Source: Candidatus Desulfarcum epimagneticum (GTDB lineage Bacteria > Desulfobacterota > Desulfobacteria > Desulfobacterales > CR-1). Taken from it: 64,000 nt of DNA. The stretch covers positions 363,179-427,178 of the forward strand of contig CAACVI010000001.1 in assembly GCA_900659855.1 (NCBI GenBank). Direction: 5' to 3'. The notes under the pieces were generated by a model. It made no database searches, had not been told where the DNA came from, and saw only the letters and a list, made by a program, of their open reading frames with translations. Both the position numbers and the translations under genes were made by a program. Shown here in pieces: positions 20,283 to 29,384 of this stretch (position 1 is its first letter; the number at the start of each line of letters is the position of its first letter).

Positions 20283-20462
20283 CGATCTATTTTTTACGAG
20301 TTTGTCTTATTCTAAATCCTTGTTTTTCTAAAAAAGGATGGGGTGTTTGGGGTTGATCGCCTGAAAAACAGGCCGGTTACATCTGCTTTAAAAATAAGCG
20401 CTCCCATTTTTTTGTCAAACGCCAAAAGGCGGTTAAAACGCGCCCGACGTCTTGGATTAACC

Positions 20463-20491
20463 TTGACAAAAGGCCCCATACAGATTAATTT
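20463..20491 (+). promoter_or_regulatory. Promoter of the tRNA-Leu / tig / clpPX unit
   Basis: TTGACA, 17-bp spacer, TAATTT, ending 26 bp before the tRNA. Strong match to the sigma70 consensus. Confidence 0.75.
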
Positions 20492-20517
20492 CGTTAGTAT
20501 TGAAAGCGGTTTAAACA

Positions 20518-20604
20518 GCGAGAGTGGCGGAATCGGCAGACGCACTGGACTTAGGATCCAGCCCTGGAAACAGGATGGGAGTTCAAGTCTCCCCTCTCGC
20601 ACCA
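20518..20604 (+). tRNA. tRNA-Leu (anticodon TAG)
   Basis: 87 nt including encoded CCA. Acceptor GCGAGAG pairs with CTCTCGC; anticodon stem CTGGA/TCCAG encloses loop CTTAGGA, anticodon TAG; long variable arm typical of class II tRNA. The trigger factor gene begins 33 bp later, so co-transcription is likely. Confidence 0.97.
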
Positions 20605-20637
20605 TCCCAATCCAAACAACGACAGGAAGGAAAAAAC

Positions 20638-21960
20638 ATGCGATTTACTGTGGAAGACAACAGCTCTGTGAGAAAGACGCTTCATATTGAGATACCCAAA
20701 GAAAAAGTGGCCGAAGAGGCGGGCGAGGCCTATGAGTCCTTAAAAAAAACGGTCAAGCTCAAAGGCTTCAGGCCCGGCAAAGCTCCCCGGACGGTCCTTA
20801 AAAGCATCTACAAAAAAAAGATCGCGGAGCAGGTGTCCTCCAAGCTGGTGAACGACACCCTTCAGCGGATATTTTCCGAAAGCGACCTGAAAATCGCCGG
20901 GGTCCATGACGTGAGCAGCCCGGAGCTGGACGAGGACGCCGCCTACTCTTTTGACGCGGTTCTGGACGTGTTCCCGGAAATCGGGGACATTGATTTCAAA
21001 GGCGTTAAAATCAGGAAAAATCTCTACGAGGTCACCGAAGAGGACATCCAGGGCCAGCTTAAAATGCTTCAGAAACACGCGGCGCAGAATGTGAAGGTGG
21101 AAGAGGACCGGCCCCTTGAGACGGGCGACATCGCCATCATCGATTACGAGGGCTTTAAAGACGGCCGTCCTTTTAACAAAACCCAGAGGACGGAAAATTT
21201 CACCTGCGAGCCCGGCGACGGCAAAATGCACCCGGACTTCGAGGAAAAAATCATCGGGATGACGCCCGGGGAGTCCAGGGAGATTGAAATTAATTTCGCG
21301 TCCGATTACCCGGACGGGGAGCTGGCGGGGCTCGACATCGTGTTTCATGTGACCTTAAACGAGATCCGGCAGAGAATTCTGCCTGAGATGAACGATGAGA
21401 TGGCGAAAAACTTCGGCCCGTTTGAGACGCTGGCCGACCTTGAGAAACAGATATCGGACAACCTGGCGAAGGGCTACAAAAAAAGAATTGAGCAGGAGCT
21501 GAATGAGGATGTCTTCCAGGGGCTGATCGAAAGAACCGACTTTGAGCTTCCGGAGGCCAGTGTGGACAACGAGCTGGAAAGCATCCTGCGGGAGGCGGAG
21601 CAGTCCTTCGCTTCCAGAGAGATGTCTCTGGAGGACGCGGGGCTCACCCGGGAGGGGCTGGCGGAAAAATACAGAGACACCGCCCGGAAAAAAGTGCGCC
21701 GCTTCATGCTGCTCAACAAAATCATTGAGCAGGAAAAGCTGGAGCTTTCCGACGAAGACCTCGAAAAAGGCTTTCAGGAAATGGCCGAAGGCATGGGCTA
21801 TCCCGCGGAGCAGATCAAGGCCCAGTACGCCCAGAATGAAAGCGGCCTGAGCTTTTTTAAACGCACGCTTCTTGAAAAGTCTGTTTTAAAGCTTATAATG
21901 GAACATGGAGAGACAATCGAAACAAAACCCGAGCAGGAGGTTTCGGGAGACGAGGAATAA
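20638..21960 (+). CDS. tig: Trigger factor, ribosome-associated chaperone
   Basis: 440 residues with the three trigger factor parts: ribosome-binding N-domain with [12 protein letters not shown] (GFRxGKxP signature, near residue 40), a central FKBP-like peptidyl-prolyl isomerase domain ([11 protein letters not shown], about 155-240) and a helical C-domain. AAGGAAGG precedes ATG 20638. First protein gene in the tig-clpP-clpX-lon order common to many bacteria. Confidence 0.97.
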   Translation: MRFTVEDNSSVRKTLHIEIPKEKVAEEAGEAYESLKKTVKLKGFRPGKAPRTVLKSIYKKKIAEQVSSKLVNDTLQRIFSESDLKIAGVHDVSSPELDEDAAYSFDAVLDVFPEIGDIDFKGVKIRKNLYEVTEEDIQGQLKMLQKHAAQNVKVEEDRPLETGDIAIIDYEGFKDGRPFNKTQRTENFTCEPGDGKMHPDFEEKIIGMTPGESREIEINFASDYPDGELAGLDIVFHVTLNEIRQRILPEMNDEMAKNFGPFETLADLEKQISDNLAKGYKKRIEQELNEDVFQGLIERTDFELPEASVDNELESILREAEQSFASREMSLEDAGLTREGLAEKYRDTARKKVRRFMLLNKIIEQEKLELSDEDLEKGFQEMAEGMGYPAEQIKAQYAQNESGLSFFKRTLLEKSVLKLIMEHGETIETKPEQEVSGDEE

Positions 21961-21986
21961 CCCCTTTTCCAAAAGGAGTGGACGTT

Positions 21987-22601
21987 TTGCCTTTAATACC
22001 CATGGTGATTGATCAAAGCAGCAGGGGAGAGCGGGCCTATGACATTTATTCGAGGCTGCTCAAGGACAGAATTATTTTTTTAGGCTCGGCGGTGGACAGC
22101 GATGTGGCCAACCTTCTGGTGGCCCAGCTCATTTACCTTGAGTCCGAAAACCCTGAGAAAGACATTAATTTTTACATCAACTCCCCCGGTGGCGCGGTGA
22201 CCGCGGGCCTGGCGATTTATGACACCATGCAGTACATCAAGCCCGACGTGGCCACCGTGTGCGTGGGCCAGGCCGCCAGCATGGGCGCGCTGCTTCTGAC
22301 CGCGGGCGCCAAAGGAAAACGCTACGCGCTTCCCAATTCCCGGATTCTCATCCATCAGCCCATGGGAGGTTTCCAGGGCCAGGCGTCGGACATCGCCATC
22401 CAGGCCAACGAAATTATCCGCATGAAGGACGCCTTGAACGGCATTATCACCCGGCACACGGGCAAAAGCCTCAAACAGGTCAAAAAAGACACCGACCGGG
22501 ATTACTTCATGTCCAGCGAGGAGGCCAGAAAGTACGGCCTCATCGACCATGTGATCGCCGATCGGGACGATATCCGGGACGACCCCGAAAAGGAGGGTTA
22601 A
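21987..22601 (+). CDS. clpP: ClpP, ATP-dependent protease proteolytic subunit
   Basis: 204 residues. Catalytic Ser in [11 protein letters not shown] and His in [14 protein letters not shown] are present, and the N-terminus [17 protein letters not shown] is typical. The start is taken as TTG 21987, eight bases after AAGGAG; the in-frame GTG at 21978 overlaps that ribosome site. It forms the barrel that ClpX (next gene, 5 bp on) feeds. Confidence 0.96.
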   Translation: MPLIPMVIDQSSRGERAYDIYSRLLKDRIIFLGSAVDSDVANLLVAQLIYLESENPEKDINFYINSPGGAVTAGLAIYDTMQYIKPDVATVCVGQAASMGALLLTAGAKGKRYALPNSRILIHQPMGGFQGQASDIAIQANEIIRMKDALNGIITRHTGKSLKQVKKDTDRDYFMSSEEARKYGLIDHVIADRDDIRDDPEKEG

Positions 22602-22606
22602 AGAAC

Positions 22607-23866
22607 ATGGGCGACAAAAAAGACACTGAAAACGCTTTTTTCTGCTCTTTTTGCGCCAAGGAGCAAAAGGATGTGGAAAAACTCATCGCGGGCCCCTCTG
22701 TTTATATCTGCGACGAGTGCGTGAAACTGTGCGGTGAAATCATTAATGAGGACGTGGAAAAGGAAACGGGGCAAGGCAAGGAGACCGGTTTCGGCTCGGG
22801 CTTTTCCCCAAGGGAGATCAAGGCGGCTCTGGACGAGTATGTCATTGAGCAGGAGCGCGCCAAAAAAATCCTTTCCGTGGCGGTTTACAACCATTACAAA
22901 CGACTGGAATCCAATGTGGACGCCGGCGAAGTGGAGATACAAAAAAGCAATGTGCTTCTGATCGGGCCCACGGGATGCGGCAAAACCCTTCTGGCCCAGA
23001 CCCTGGCGCGGTTTTTGAACGTGCCCTTCGCCATCGCCGACGCCACCAGCCTCACCGAGGCGGGGTATGTGGGGGAGGATGTGGAAAACATTATCCTGTC
23101 CCTTCTGCAAAACGCGGACTACGATGTGGAAAAGGCCAAGCGCGGCATTGTGTACATTGATGAGATTGAAAAAATAGCCAAAAAATCGGACAACCCCTCC
23201 ATCACCCGGGACGTGTCGGGCGAGGGCGTTCAGCAGGCCCTTTTGAAGATCATCGAAGGCACCACGGCCAGCGTTCCCCCGAAGGGAGGGCGGAAGCACC
23301 CCCAGCAGGATTTTGTCCGGGTGGACACCTCCAATATTCTTTTTATATGCGGCGGCACCTTCGCCGGCCTTGAGCATGTCATCCAGCGGCGCATCCACCA
23401 GAAAACCATGGGCTTCAACTCCGAAGTGGCCCTTAAGTCCAAAGAGGAGATCAGCGAGACCCTGCGCCGGGTGGAGCCCGAGGACCTGATCAAGTTCGGG
23501 CTCATCCCCGAGTTTCTGGGCCGTCTTCCGGTCATCTCCACCCTGGATCAGCTCAATGAGGACTCTTTGGTGAAAATTCTCACAGAGCCCAAAAACGCCC
23601 TGGTCAAACAGTTTAAGAGGCTTTTTGAGATGGAGAACGTGAACCTGAGATTCACCGACAGCGCCGTTTCCGCCATCGCCCGAAAAGCCCTGGAGAGAAA
23701 ATCCGGCGCCCGGGGGCTTCGGGCCGTGATGGAAAACTGCCTGCTGGACATCATGTACGACATTCCCTCCATCGACGATGTCAAGGAATGCGTCGTGGGG
23801 GACGATGTGGTCGCCGGCGGCGAGGCGCCGATCCTGCTTTATGAGCAAAACAAGAAAAAAGCCTGA
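22607..23866 (+). CDS. clpX: ClpX, unfoldase of the ClpXP protease
   Basis: 419 residues. N-terminal C4 zinc-binding domain ([16 protein letters not shown]), Walker [16 protein letters not shown], Walker [10 protein letters not shown], sensor region and the C-terminal domain. ATG 22607 follows AGGAGG. It recognises tagged substrates and threads them into ClpP. Confidence 0.97.
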   Translation: MGDKKDTENAFFCSFCAKEQKDVEKLIAGPSVYICDECVKLCGEIINEDVEKETGQGKETGFGSGFSPREIKAALDEYVIEQERAKKILSVAVYNHYKRLESNVDAGEVEIQKSNVLLIGPTGCGKTLLAQTLARFLNVPFAIADATSLTEAGYVGEDVENIILSLLQNADYDVEKAKRGIVYIDEIEKIAKKSDNPSITRDVSGEGVQQALLKIIEGTTASVPPKGGRKHPQQDFVRVDTSNILFICGGTFAGLEHVIQRRIHQKTMGFNSEVALKSKEEISETLRRVEPEDLIKFGLIPEFLGRLPVISTLDQLNEDSLVKILTEPKNALVKQFKRLFEMENVNLRFTDSAVSAIARKALERKSGARGLRAVMENCLLDIMYDIPSIDDVKECVVGDDVVAGGEAPILLYEQNKKKA

Positions 23867-23905
23867 CGAGACCCCAACATGAGACCTATTTAAAAGGATA
23901 TCATT

Positions 23906-26350
23906 ATGCATATATTAGACGACAACAGCAAACCCGGCCCCACAGCGGTCACGCTTCCGGTTTTGCCCCTTCGCGACATTGTGGTGTTTCCCCACATGAT
24001 CGCGCCCCTTTTCGTGGGAAGGGCCAAATCGGTCACCGCGCTCGCGGAGGCCATGAACAAAGACAAGAAAATTTTTCTGGCCACCCAGAAAAAAGCCGAC
24101 ATCGACAACCCCGGCGTTTCAGACATCGCCTCCACCGGCGTCATCGCCACGGTCCTCCAGCTGCTCCGGCTTCCGGACGGCACCGTCAAAGCCCTGGTGG
24201 AGGGGAAACAAAGGGCCCACATCACGCGTTTCGCCCAGGAAGAGGGGTTTTTCATGGCGCATGTCAACCCCATCGTGGAAACCCCCGACTCCCTGGCGGA
24301 ATGCGAGGCCCACGGCCGCTCCATTGTGGAGAGTTTTCGCCAGTACGCCAAGGTGAAAAAAGACATATCGGCGGATCTGGTCAATAAAATCTCGTCCGTG
24401 ACCGACGTGTCCCAGCTCGGGGACATGATCCCGCCGCATTTCAACTTCAAGATCGAGGAAAAACAGCGCATCCTGGAGACCACGCCCCTGTCTGAAAGGC
24501 TTGTTCTGATCCTGGGCCTGGTCAAAAGAGAGATCAACGTCTCCAAAATGAACCAGCGGATCACCAGCCGGGTTCAGGACCAGATGCAGAAAACCCAGCG
24601 CAACTATATCTTAAACGAAAAGATACGGGCCATCAAAAAAGAGATGGGCCAGAAAGACGACTCCGAAGACGAGCTGCGGGACCTTCAAAAAAAGATCAAA
24701 CGCAAGAAAATGTCCAAAGAGGCCTCCAAAAAAGTGGCCGCAGAGTTCAAAAAGCTCAAAATGATGACCCCCATGTCGGCCGAGGCCACGGTGGTGCGCA
24801 ACTACATCGACTGGCTCATCAGCCTGCCGTGGTTCAAACGCGCCAGGACCAAGACCGACATCGAAACGGCGGAAACCATCCTCAACGAGGACCATTACGG
24901 CCTGGAGAAGCCCAAGGAGCGGATACTGGAGTATCTGGCGGTCCAGTCCCTGGTGAAAAAGATCCGGGGCCCGATTTTATGCCTGGTGGGACCGCCCGGG
25001 GTGGGCAAAACCTCCCTGGCCAAATCCGTGGCCCGGGCCACCGGCAGAAAGTTTGTCCGGCTTTCCCTGGGAGGGGTCCGGGACGAGGCCGAGATCCGGG
25101 GCCACAGGCGAACCTACATCGGCGCCATGCCCGGGAAGATCGTTCAGTCCCTGAAAAAAATCGGGGTCAACAACCCGGTTTTCTGCCTGGACGAAGTGGA
25201 TAAAATGAGCATGGACTTCAGGGGCGACCCCTCGGCCGCGCTGCTGGAGGTGCTGGACCCGGAGCAGAATTACGCCTTCAACGACCATTACCTGGACGTG
25301 GATTACGACCTGACGGATATTTTGTTCATCACCACGGCCAACACCCTGCCCGATATTCCGCTGCCGCTCCAGGACCGGATGGAGGTCATTCGCCTGCCCG
25401 GCTACACGGATTATGAGAAATTCAATATCGCGAAGGATTTTCTGGTCAAAAAACAGCTGGAGGCCAATGGTCTTAAAGACCGGGGCGTTCATTTCACCAA
25501 GGACGCCCTTTACGCCATCATACGCCAGTACACCCGGGAGGCCGGGGTCCGGAACCTGGAGCGGGAAATCGCCTCGGTATGCCGGAAAATGGCCCGGACC
25601 ATTTTGAAGAACAAGGACAAAGTCTTCAAAGGCGGCGTCGTGAGCCTGAAAAAGGCCCGGTCCTGGCTGGGGCCGCCCCGGTTCACCCGAAGCGAGATTG
25701 AGGAAAAGGACCAGGTGGGCATCGTGACAGGCCTGGCCTGGACCCAGGTGGGCGGGGAGCTTTTGCTCATTGAGACCCTGATTATGCCGGGCAAGGGCAA
25801 ACTCACCGTCACCGGCAAACTGGGGGATGTGATGAAGGAGTCGGCCCAGGCCGCCGTGAGCTACACCCGGTCACGGGCCAAGAGTTTTATGATCGACAGC
25901 TCTTTTTACAGCGATCACGACATCCACATCCACATTCCCGAAGGCGCCATTCCCAAAGACGGCCCCTCGGCCGGGATCGCCATGTGCCTGTCCATCATGT
26001 CCGCCATCTCAAAAAGACAGGTGAGACGGGACGTGGCCATGACCGGCGAGATCACCCTCCGGGGACGGATTCTTCCCATCGGGGGCCTGAAGGAAAAGAT
26101 ACTGGCGGCCTATCGCGGTGGAATCAAAAAGGTTTTGATTCCCAAGGAAAATGAAAAAGACATTTCCGAGATTCCCGCCGCCGTGCTCAAGCAGGTGAAG
26201 ATCGAGCCGGTGGAGCACATGGACGAGGTCCTGTCCCACGCCCTGATTTTAAAGGAGGGGGACATCATCTCGCCGGACACAGGCGTCTCCTTTAACATGA
26301 TGGACGCGGGAAAAGGGGACGAAATCAAGACCCCCGCCGCCTTGAATTAG
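23906..26350 (+). CDS. lon: Lon, ATP-dependent protease La
   Basis: 814 residues. LonN domain (LPVLPLRDIVVFPHM), Walker A GPPGVGKTSLAKSVA, Walker B FCLDEVDKM, and proteolytic domain with catalytic Ser in KDGPSAGIAM and Lys in LPIGGLKEKILAA. AAAAGGA precedes the ATG. Lies 39 bp after clpX, probably in the same unit or with its own promoter. Confidence 0.97.
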   Translation: MHILDDNSKPGPTAVTLPVLPLRDIVVFPHMIAPLFVGRAKSVTALAEAMNKDKKIFLATQKKADIDNPGVSDIASTGVIATVLQLLRLPDGTVKALVEGKQRAHITRFAQEEGFFMAHVNPIVETPDSLAECEAHGRSIVESFRQYAKVKKDISADLVNKISSVTDVSQLGDMIPPHFNFKIEEKQRILETTPLSERLVLILGLVKREINVSKMNQRITSRVQDQMQKTQRNYILNEKIRAIKKEMGQKDDSEDELRDLQKKIKRKKMSKEASKKVAAEFKKLKMMTPMSAEATVVRNYIDWLISLPWFKRARTKTDIETAETILNEDHYGLEKPKERILEYLAVQSLVKKIRGPILCLVGPPGVGKTSLAKSVARATGRKFVRLSLGGVRDEAEIRGHRRTYIGAMPGKIVQSLKKIGVNNPVFCLDEVDKMSMDFRGDPSAALLEVLDPEQNYAFNDHYLDVDYDLTDILFITTANTLPDIPLPLQDRMEVIRLPGYTDYEKFNIAKDFLVKKQLEANGLKDRGVHFTKDALYAIIRQYTREAGVRNLEREIASVCRKMARTILKNKDKVFKGGVVSLKKARSWLGPPRFTRSEIEEKDQVGIVTGLAWTQVGGELLLIETLIMPGKGKLTVTGKLGDVMKESAQAAVSYTRSRAKSFMIDSSFYSDHDIHIHIPEGAIPKDGPSAGIAMCLSIMSAISKRQVRRDVAMTGEITLRGRILPIGGLKEKILAAYRGGIKKVLIPKENEKDISEIPAAVLKQVKIEPVEHMDEVLSHALILKEGDIISPDTGVSFNMMDAGKGDEIKTPAALN

Positions 26351-26391
26351 GGGGCGATTTTAAAAAAAATGCTTTAAAACGCAATAATCGC

Positions 26392-26420
26392 TTGACATAG
26401 ATTGTATTTGCGGCTATTTA
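26392..26420 (+). promoter_or_regulatory. Promoter of the tRNA-Val / tRNA-Asp pair
   Basis: TTGACA, 17-bp spacer, TATTTA, 27 bp before tRNA-Val. Confidence 0.75.
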
Positions 26421-26447
26421 GAATTTTTTAAGTTATTTTTCCTGCAT

Positions 26448-26523
26448 GGGCGGGTAGCTCAGTTGGGAGAGCATCGGCCTTACAAGCCGAGGGTCACAGG
26501 TTCAAGCCCTGTTCCGCCTACCA
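26448..26523 (+). tRNA. tRNA-Val (anticodon TAC)
   Basis: 76 nt with encoded CCA. Anticodon stem TCGGC/GCCGA, loop CTTACAA, anticodon TAC; T-arm with GGTTCAAGCC. The acceptor stem ends contain G-U pairs. Confidence 0.96.
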
Positions 26524-26546
26524 TTTTCCCTCGCAAGAAAAATTCA

Positions 26547-26625
26547 GGGGGCGTAGTTCAGCTCTGGTTAGAACGCCGGCCTGTCAAGCCGGAGGTCGCG
26601 GGTTCAAGTCCCGTCGCTCCCGCCA
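26547..26625 (+). tRNA. tRNA-Asp (anticodon GTC)
   Basis: 79 nt with encoded CCA. Acceptor GGGGGCG with CGCTCCC, anticodon loop CTGTCAA giving GTC. Lies 23 bp after tRNA-Val on the same transcript. Confidence 0.96.
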
Positions 26626-26642
26626 TCAAAATCGCAAAGAAA

Positions 26643-26673
26643 AGGGGCTGAAATCGGATTTCAGCCCCTTTTG
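26643..26673 (+). terminator. Terminator of the tRNA pair
   Basis: GGGGCTGAAATC pairs with GATTTCAGCCCC with almost no loop and is followed by a T run; perfect stem of about 12 bp. Confidence 0.85.
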
Positions 26674-26708
26674 CTTTTTAAAATCCCTGTCAGACCCGGA
26701 AGACACCC

Positions 26709-27860
26709 ATGATTTCAAAGAAAGCCCGACATATATCCCCGTTTATCGTAATGGATGTTTTGGAAAAAGCCCATGAAATGGAAAAGAAGGGCGCCGACGT
26801 CATTCATCTGGAGGTGGGGGAGCCGGATTTCGACGCCCCGGAATGCGTCAAAGAAGCGGCGCGCGACGCCATCGACCGGGGCGACACCCACTACACCCAC
26901 AGTCTTGGCATTCCGGAGCTGCGCCAGGCCATCTGCGACATGTATCAAAAAAAATACAACGTGGCCGTGGACCCCGACCAGGTGGCCGTGACATCGGGAA
27001 CGTCGCCGGCCATGGCGCTGGTTTTCGGGGCGCTTCTGGACCCCGGCGATGAGGTGATCATTTCCGATCCCCATTACGCCTGCTACCCCAATTTTATCCG
27101 TTTCATGGGCGGGCGGCCCGCCGTGGTTCCGGTGGATGAGGACGACGGCTTTCAATACCGTCCCGAGGCCATCAAAGAAAAGATTTCGGAAAAAACACGG
27201 GGGATATTCATCAATTCCCCGTCCAACCCCACTGGAAATCTTTTGTCCGCGGAAAGGATGAAGGCCATCGCCGGCATGACCGACCCCGGGTCTTTATACG
27301 TGATTTCCGATGAAATCTATCACGGTCTGGTTTACCAGGGGACCGAGCGCTCCATTCTGGAATTCACCGAAAACGCCTTTGTCTTAAACGGCTTTTCAAA
27401 GGCGTACGCCATGACCGGCCTCAGACTGGGCTATGTGATCGCCCCGGAGGCGTTCATGGGCGCCATCCGGAAAATTCAGCAGAACTTTTTCATCTCGGCC
27501 AACTCGGTGATGCAAAGGGCCGGGATCGCGGCTTTGAAACACGCGGATGACGATGTGACGCGCATGAGAAATGTGTATGACAAACGCCGAAAATACATGA
27601 TCGGGCGTCTTAAAAAGATGGGTCTTGGGATTTCAACAGAGCCCACCGGGGCCTTTTATGTGTTCGCCAACGTTCGGCATATCAGCGGCGATTCATACCG
27701 CCTGGCCTTCGACATCCTGGAAAAGGCCCGGGTGGGAGTGGCCCCGGGAATCGATTTCGGGCAAAACGCCGAGGGCTACCTTCGCTTTTCATACGCCAGC
27801 TCCATGGAAAATATCGCCCGGGCCATGGACAGGCTCGACGCCTACTTCAAAGACCGATAA
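26709..27860 (+). CDS. PLP-dependent class I/II aminotransferase
   Basis: 383 residues. Fold type I motifs: LEVGEPDFDAPECV near residue 35, THYTHSLGIPELRQAI, INSPSNPTGNLL, ISDEIYHGLVY and the PLP lysine in GFSKAYAMTGLRLGY. It resembles aspartate/alanine-type aminotransferases; the amino acid specificity cannot be set from sequence alone. It stands between the tRNA terminator and engB, 20 bp before the latter. Confidence 0.9.
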   Translation: MISKKARHISPFIVMDVLEKAHEMEKKGADVIHLEVGEPDFDAPECVKEAARDAIDRGDTHYTHSLGIPELRQAICDMYQKKYNVAVDPDQVAVTSGTSPAMALVFGALLDPGDEVIISDPHYACYPNFIRFMGGRPAVVPVDEDDGFQYRPEAIKEKISEKTRGIFINSPSNPTGNLLSAERMKAIAGMTDPGSLYVISDEIYHGLVYQGTERSILEFTENAFVLNGFSKAYAMTGLRLGYVIAPEAFMGAIRKIQQNFFISANSVMQRAGIAALKHADDDVTRMRNVYDKRRKYMIGRLKKMGLGISTEPTGAFYVFANVRHISGDSYRLAFDILEKARVGVAPGIDFGQNAEGYLRFSYASSMENIARAMDRLDAYFKDR

Positions 27861-27880
27861 ATGAAACCGGGTCTGGCTTT

Positions 27881-28492
27881 ATGATGATAGTAAAAACCGC
27901 CGAATTTATGACCAGCGCCGCCAAGTCTTCCCAGTATCCGGCGCCCGGCCCCCCGGAGATCGCCTTCGCGGGCCGCTCCAACGTGGGCAAGTCGTCTTTG
28001 ATCAATGTCCTGGTCAACCGCAGGCGTCTGGTGAAGACCAGCTCCACCCCGGGGCGGACCCAGCTTTTGAATTTTTTTGACATAAACGGCGAGTTCATTT
28101 TTGTGGATCTGCCGGGCTATGGCTACGCGAAAGCCCCGGCCGCCGTGAGAAAATCCTGGGGTCCCATGATCGAGACCTACTTGAAAACCCGGCCCTGCCT
28201 CAAAGGCGTTGTGGCCATCCTGGACATCCGCCGGGAGCCCCGGGAAGACGACCTGAATCTTCTGGGCTGGCTCGACCATTTCGGGATCAGCCGGATCGTG
28301 GCGCTGGCCAAGTCGGACAAACTTTCAAAATCCGGACAAAAAAAAAGATTGGACCAAATCGCCGGGGCGCTTGAGACGGACCCGTCGGACCTGATCCCCT
28401 TTTCCGCCAAAACCCGCGCCGGAAAAGACCGGGTGTGGGAGGGGATCCGGAACTTGCTGGACCAGGGCCCCGGGAAACCAAAGGAGGCGTGA
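27881..28492 (+). CDS. engB: EngB/YsxC, ribosome-biogenesis GTPase
   Basis: 203 residues. GTPase motifs in order: AGRSNVGKSSLINVL (G1), TSSTPGRTQLLNFF (G2), VDLPGYGYAKAP (G3), ALAKSDKLSKSG (G4) and IPFSAKTRAGKD (G5). Needed for large-subunit assembly in studied bacteria. No strong ribosome site upstream of the ATG; it may depend on translation of the aminotransferase gene. Ends one base before the next start. Confidence 0.93.
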   Translation: MMIVKTAEFMTSAAKSSQYPAPGPPEIAFAGRSNVGKSSLINVLVNRRRLVKTSSTPGRTQLLNFFDINGEFIFVDLPGYGYAKAPAAVRKSWGPMIETYLKTRPCLKGVVAILDIRREPREDDLNLLGWLDHFGISRIVALAKSDKLSKSGQKKRLDQIAGALETDPSDLIPFSAKTRAGKDRVWEGIRNLLDQGPGKPKEA

Positions 28493-28493
28493 C

Positions 28494-29309
28494 ATGTATA
28501 CGCTGATCAAAATCATTTCCTGGATTTTTGTGTTTTACTGCCTTTACTGCCTGCTGCTTTTTTTCCTCCAGAGATATTTCATCTTTCCCACAAGGCTCAT
28601 TGAAACCCCGGACGGGCCGCCGCCCGACGCCGGGATCGAGGTCCAATGGCTGGAGATGGATTTCGGAAAAACCGAGACCTGGTTTCTGCCGCCCCGTGGA
28701 AATGAGTCCGGAGCCCCGGGCCCGGCGATCCTTTTCGCCCATGGAAACGCGGAGTTGATCGATTTTTCCCTTGAGGAGTTTCTCCCCTACGCTCAGGAGG
28801 GAATCGGGGTTTTGCTTGTGGAATACCCGGGATACGGCCGCTCCGCCGGTCGGCCCTCCGAGGCCGCCATCACCCAGACCCTTGCGGCCGCCTATGACAT
28901 GCTGGCGGAAAGAAAGGACGTGGACCCGTCGGCCATCGCGCTTTTCGGGCGCTCCATGGGAGGGGGCGCGGTGTGCGCGCTGGCCGAAAAACGCCCGGCC
29001 GCCGCCCTGATCCTGACCTCCACCTTTACCGGCCTCAAGGCTTTCGCCCGGAATTACCTGGTCCCGGAATTTTTGATCCGGGACTCCTTTGACAATCGCA
29101 AAGCGCTCAAGGGCCACACCGGGCCGGTTCTCATCATGCACGGAAAATACGATGAGATCGTGCCCTATGTCCATGGCAAAAGACTTCACCGGGCCGCCCC
29201 GGACAGCTCGCTTATCACCTACGAATGCGGGCACAACGACTGCCCGCCGGACCTTGATGAGTTCCGGGGCGAGGTCATGGCTTTTTTGAAAAAAAACGGG
29301 GTCATTTAA
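28494..29309 (+). CDS. Membrane-anchored alpha/beta hydrolase
   Basis: 271 residues. One N-terminal hydrophobic segment (about 5-28) should anchor it in the inner membrane. The hydrolase domain has a nucleophile elbow FGRSMGGGAV, acid residue in HGKYDEIVPY and histidine in ECGHNDCPPD, and an oxyanion-type FAHGNAELID. It belongs to the BEM46/YqiA-like set with unknown substrates. GGAGG precedes the start. Confidence 0.85.
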   Translation: MYTLIKIISWIFVFYCLYCLLLFFLQRYFIFPTRLIETPDGPPPDAGIEVQWLEMDFGKTETWFLPPRGNESGAPGPAILFAHGNAELIDFSLEEFLPYAQEGIGVLLVEYPGYGRSAGRPSEAAITQTLAAAYDMLAERKDVDPSAIALFGRSMGGGAVCALAEKRPAAALILTSTFTGLKAFARNYLVPEFLIRDSFDNRKALKGHTGPVLIMHGKYDEIVPYVHGKRLHRAAPDSSLITYECGHNDCPPDLDEFRGEVMAFLKKNGVI

Positions 29310-29350
29310 AAACCCGCCGCGCAGGACGGCGCGATGATCTGGAAAAAGCT

Positions 29351-29383
29351 TGACAAATCTAAAATCAGATTTTAGATTTGTCA
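29351..29383. promoter_or_regulatory. 33-bp perfect palindrome abutting a start codon
   Basis: TGACAAATCTAAAATC, one central A, then its exact complement. It ends one base before the ATG of the DUF4143 ATPase gene, takes the place of a ribosome-binding site, and includes a TTGACA on each strand. It may be an operator, an RNA hairpin that hides the start, or the trace of an insertion. Confidence 0.85.
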
Positions 29384-29384
29384 T

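Noticed and set aside
20312-20605. Minus-strand 97-codon frame over tRNA-Leu
   Set aside because: Known artefact: the reverse complement of tRNA-Leu reads MVREGRLELPSCF in many genomes.
22598-23911. Long minus-strand open frame opposite clpX (437 codons)
   Set aside because: Antisense shadow of a conserved gene; composition is typical of reversed coding sequence.
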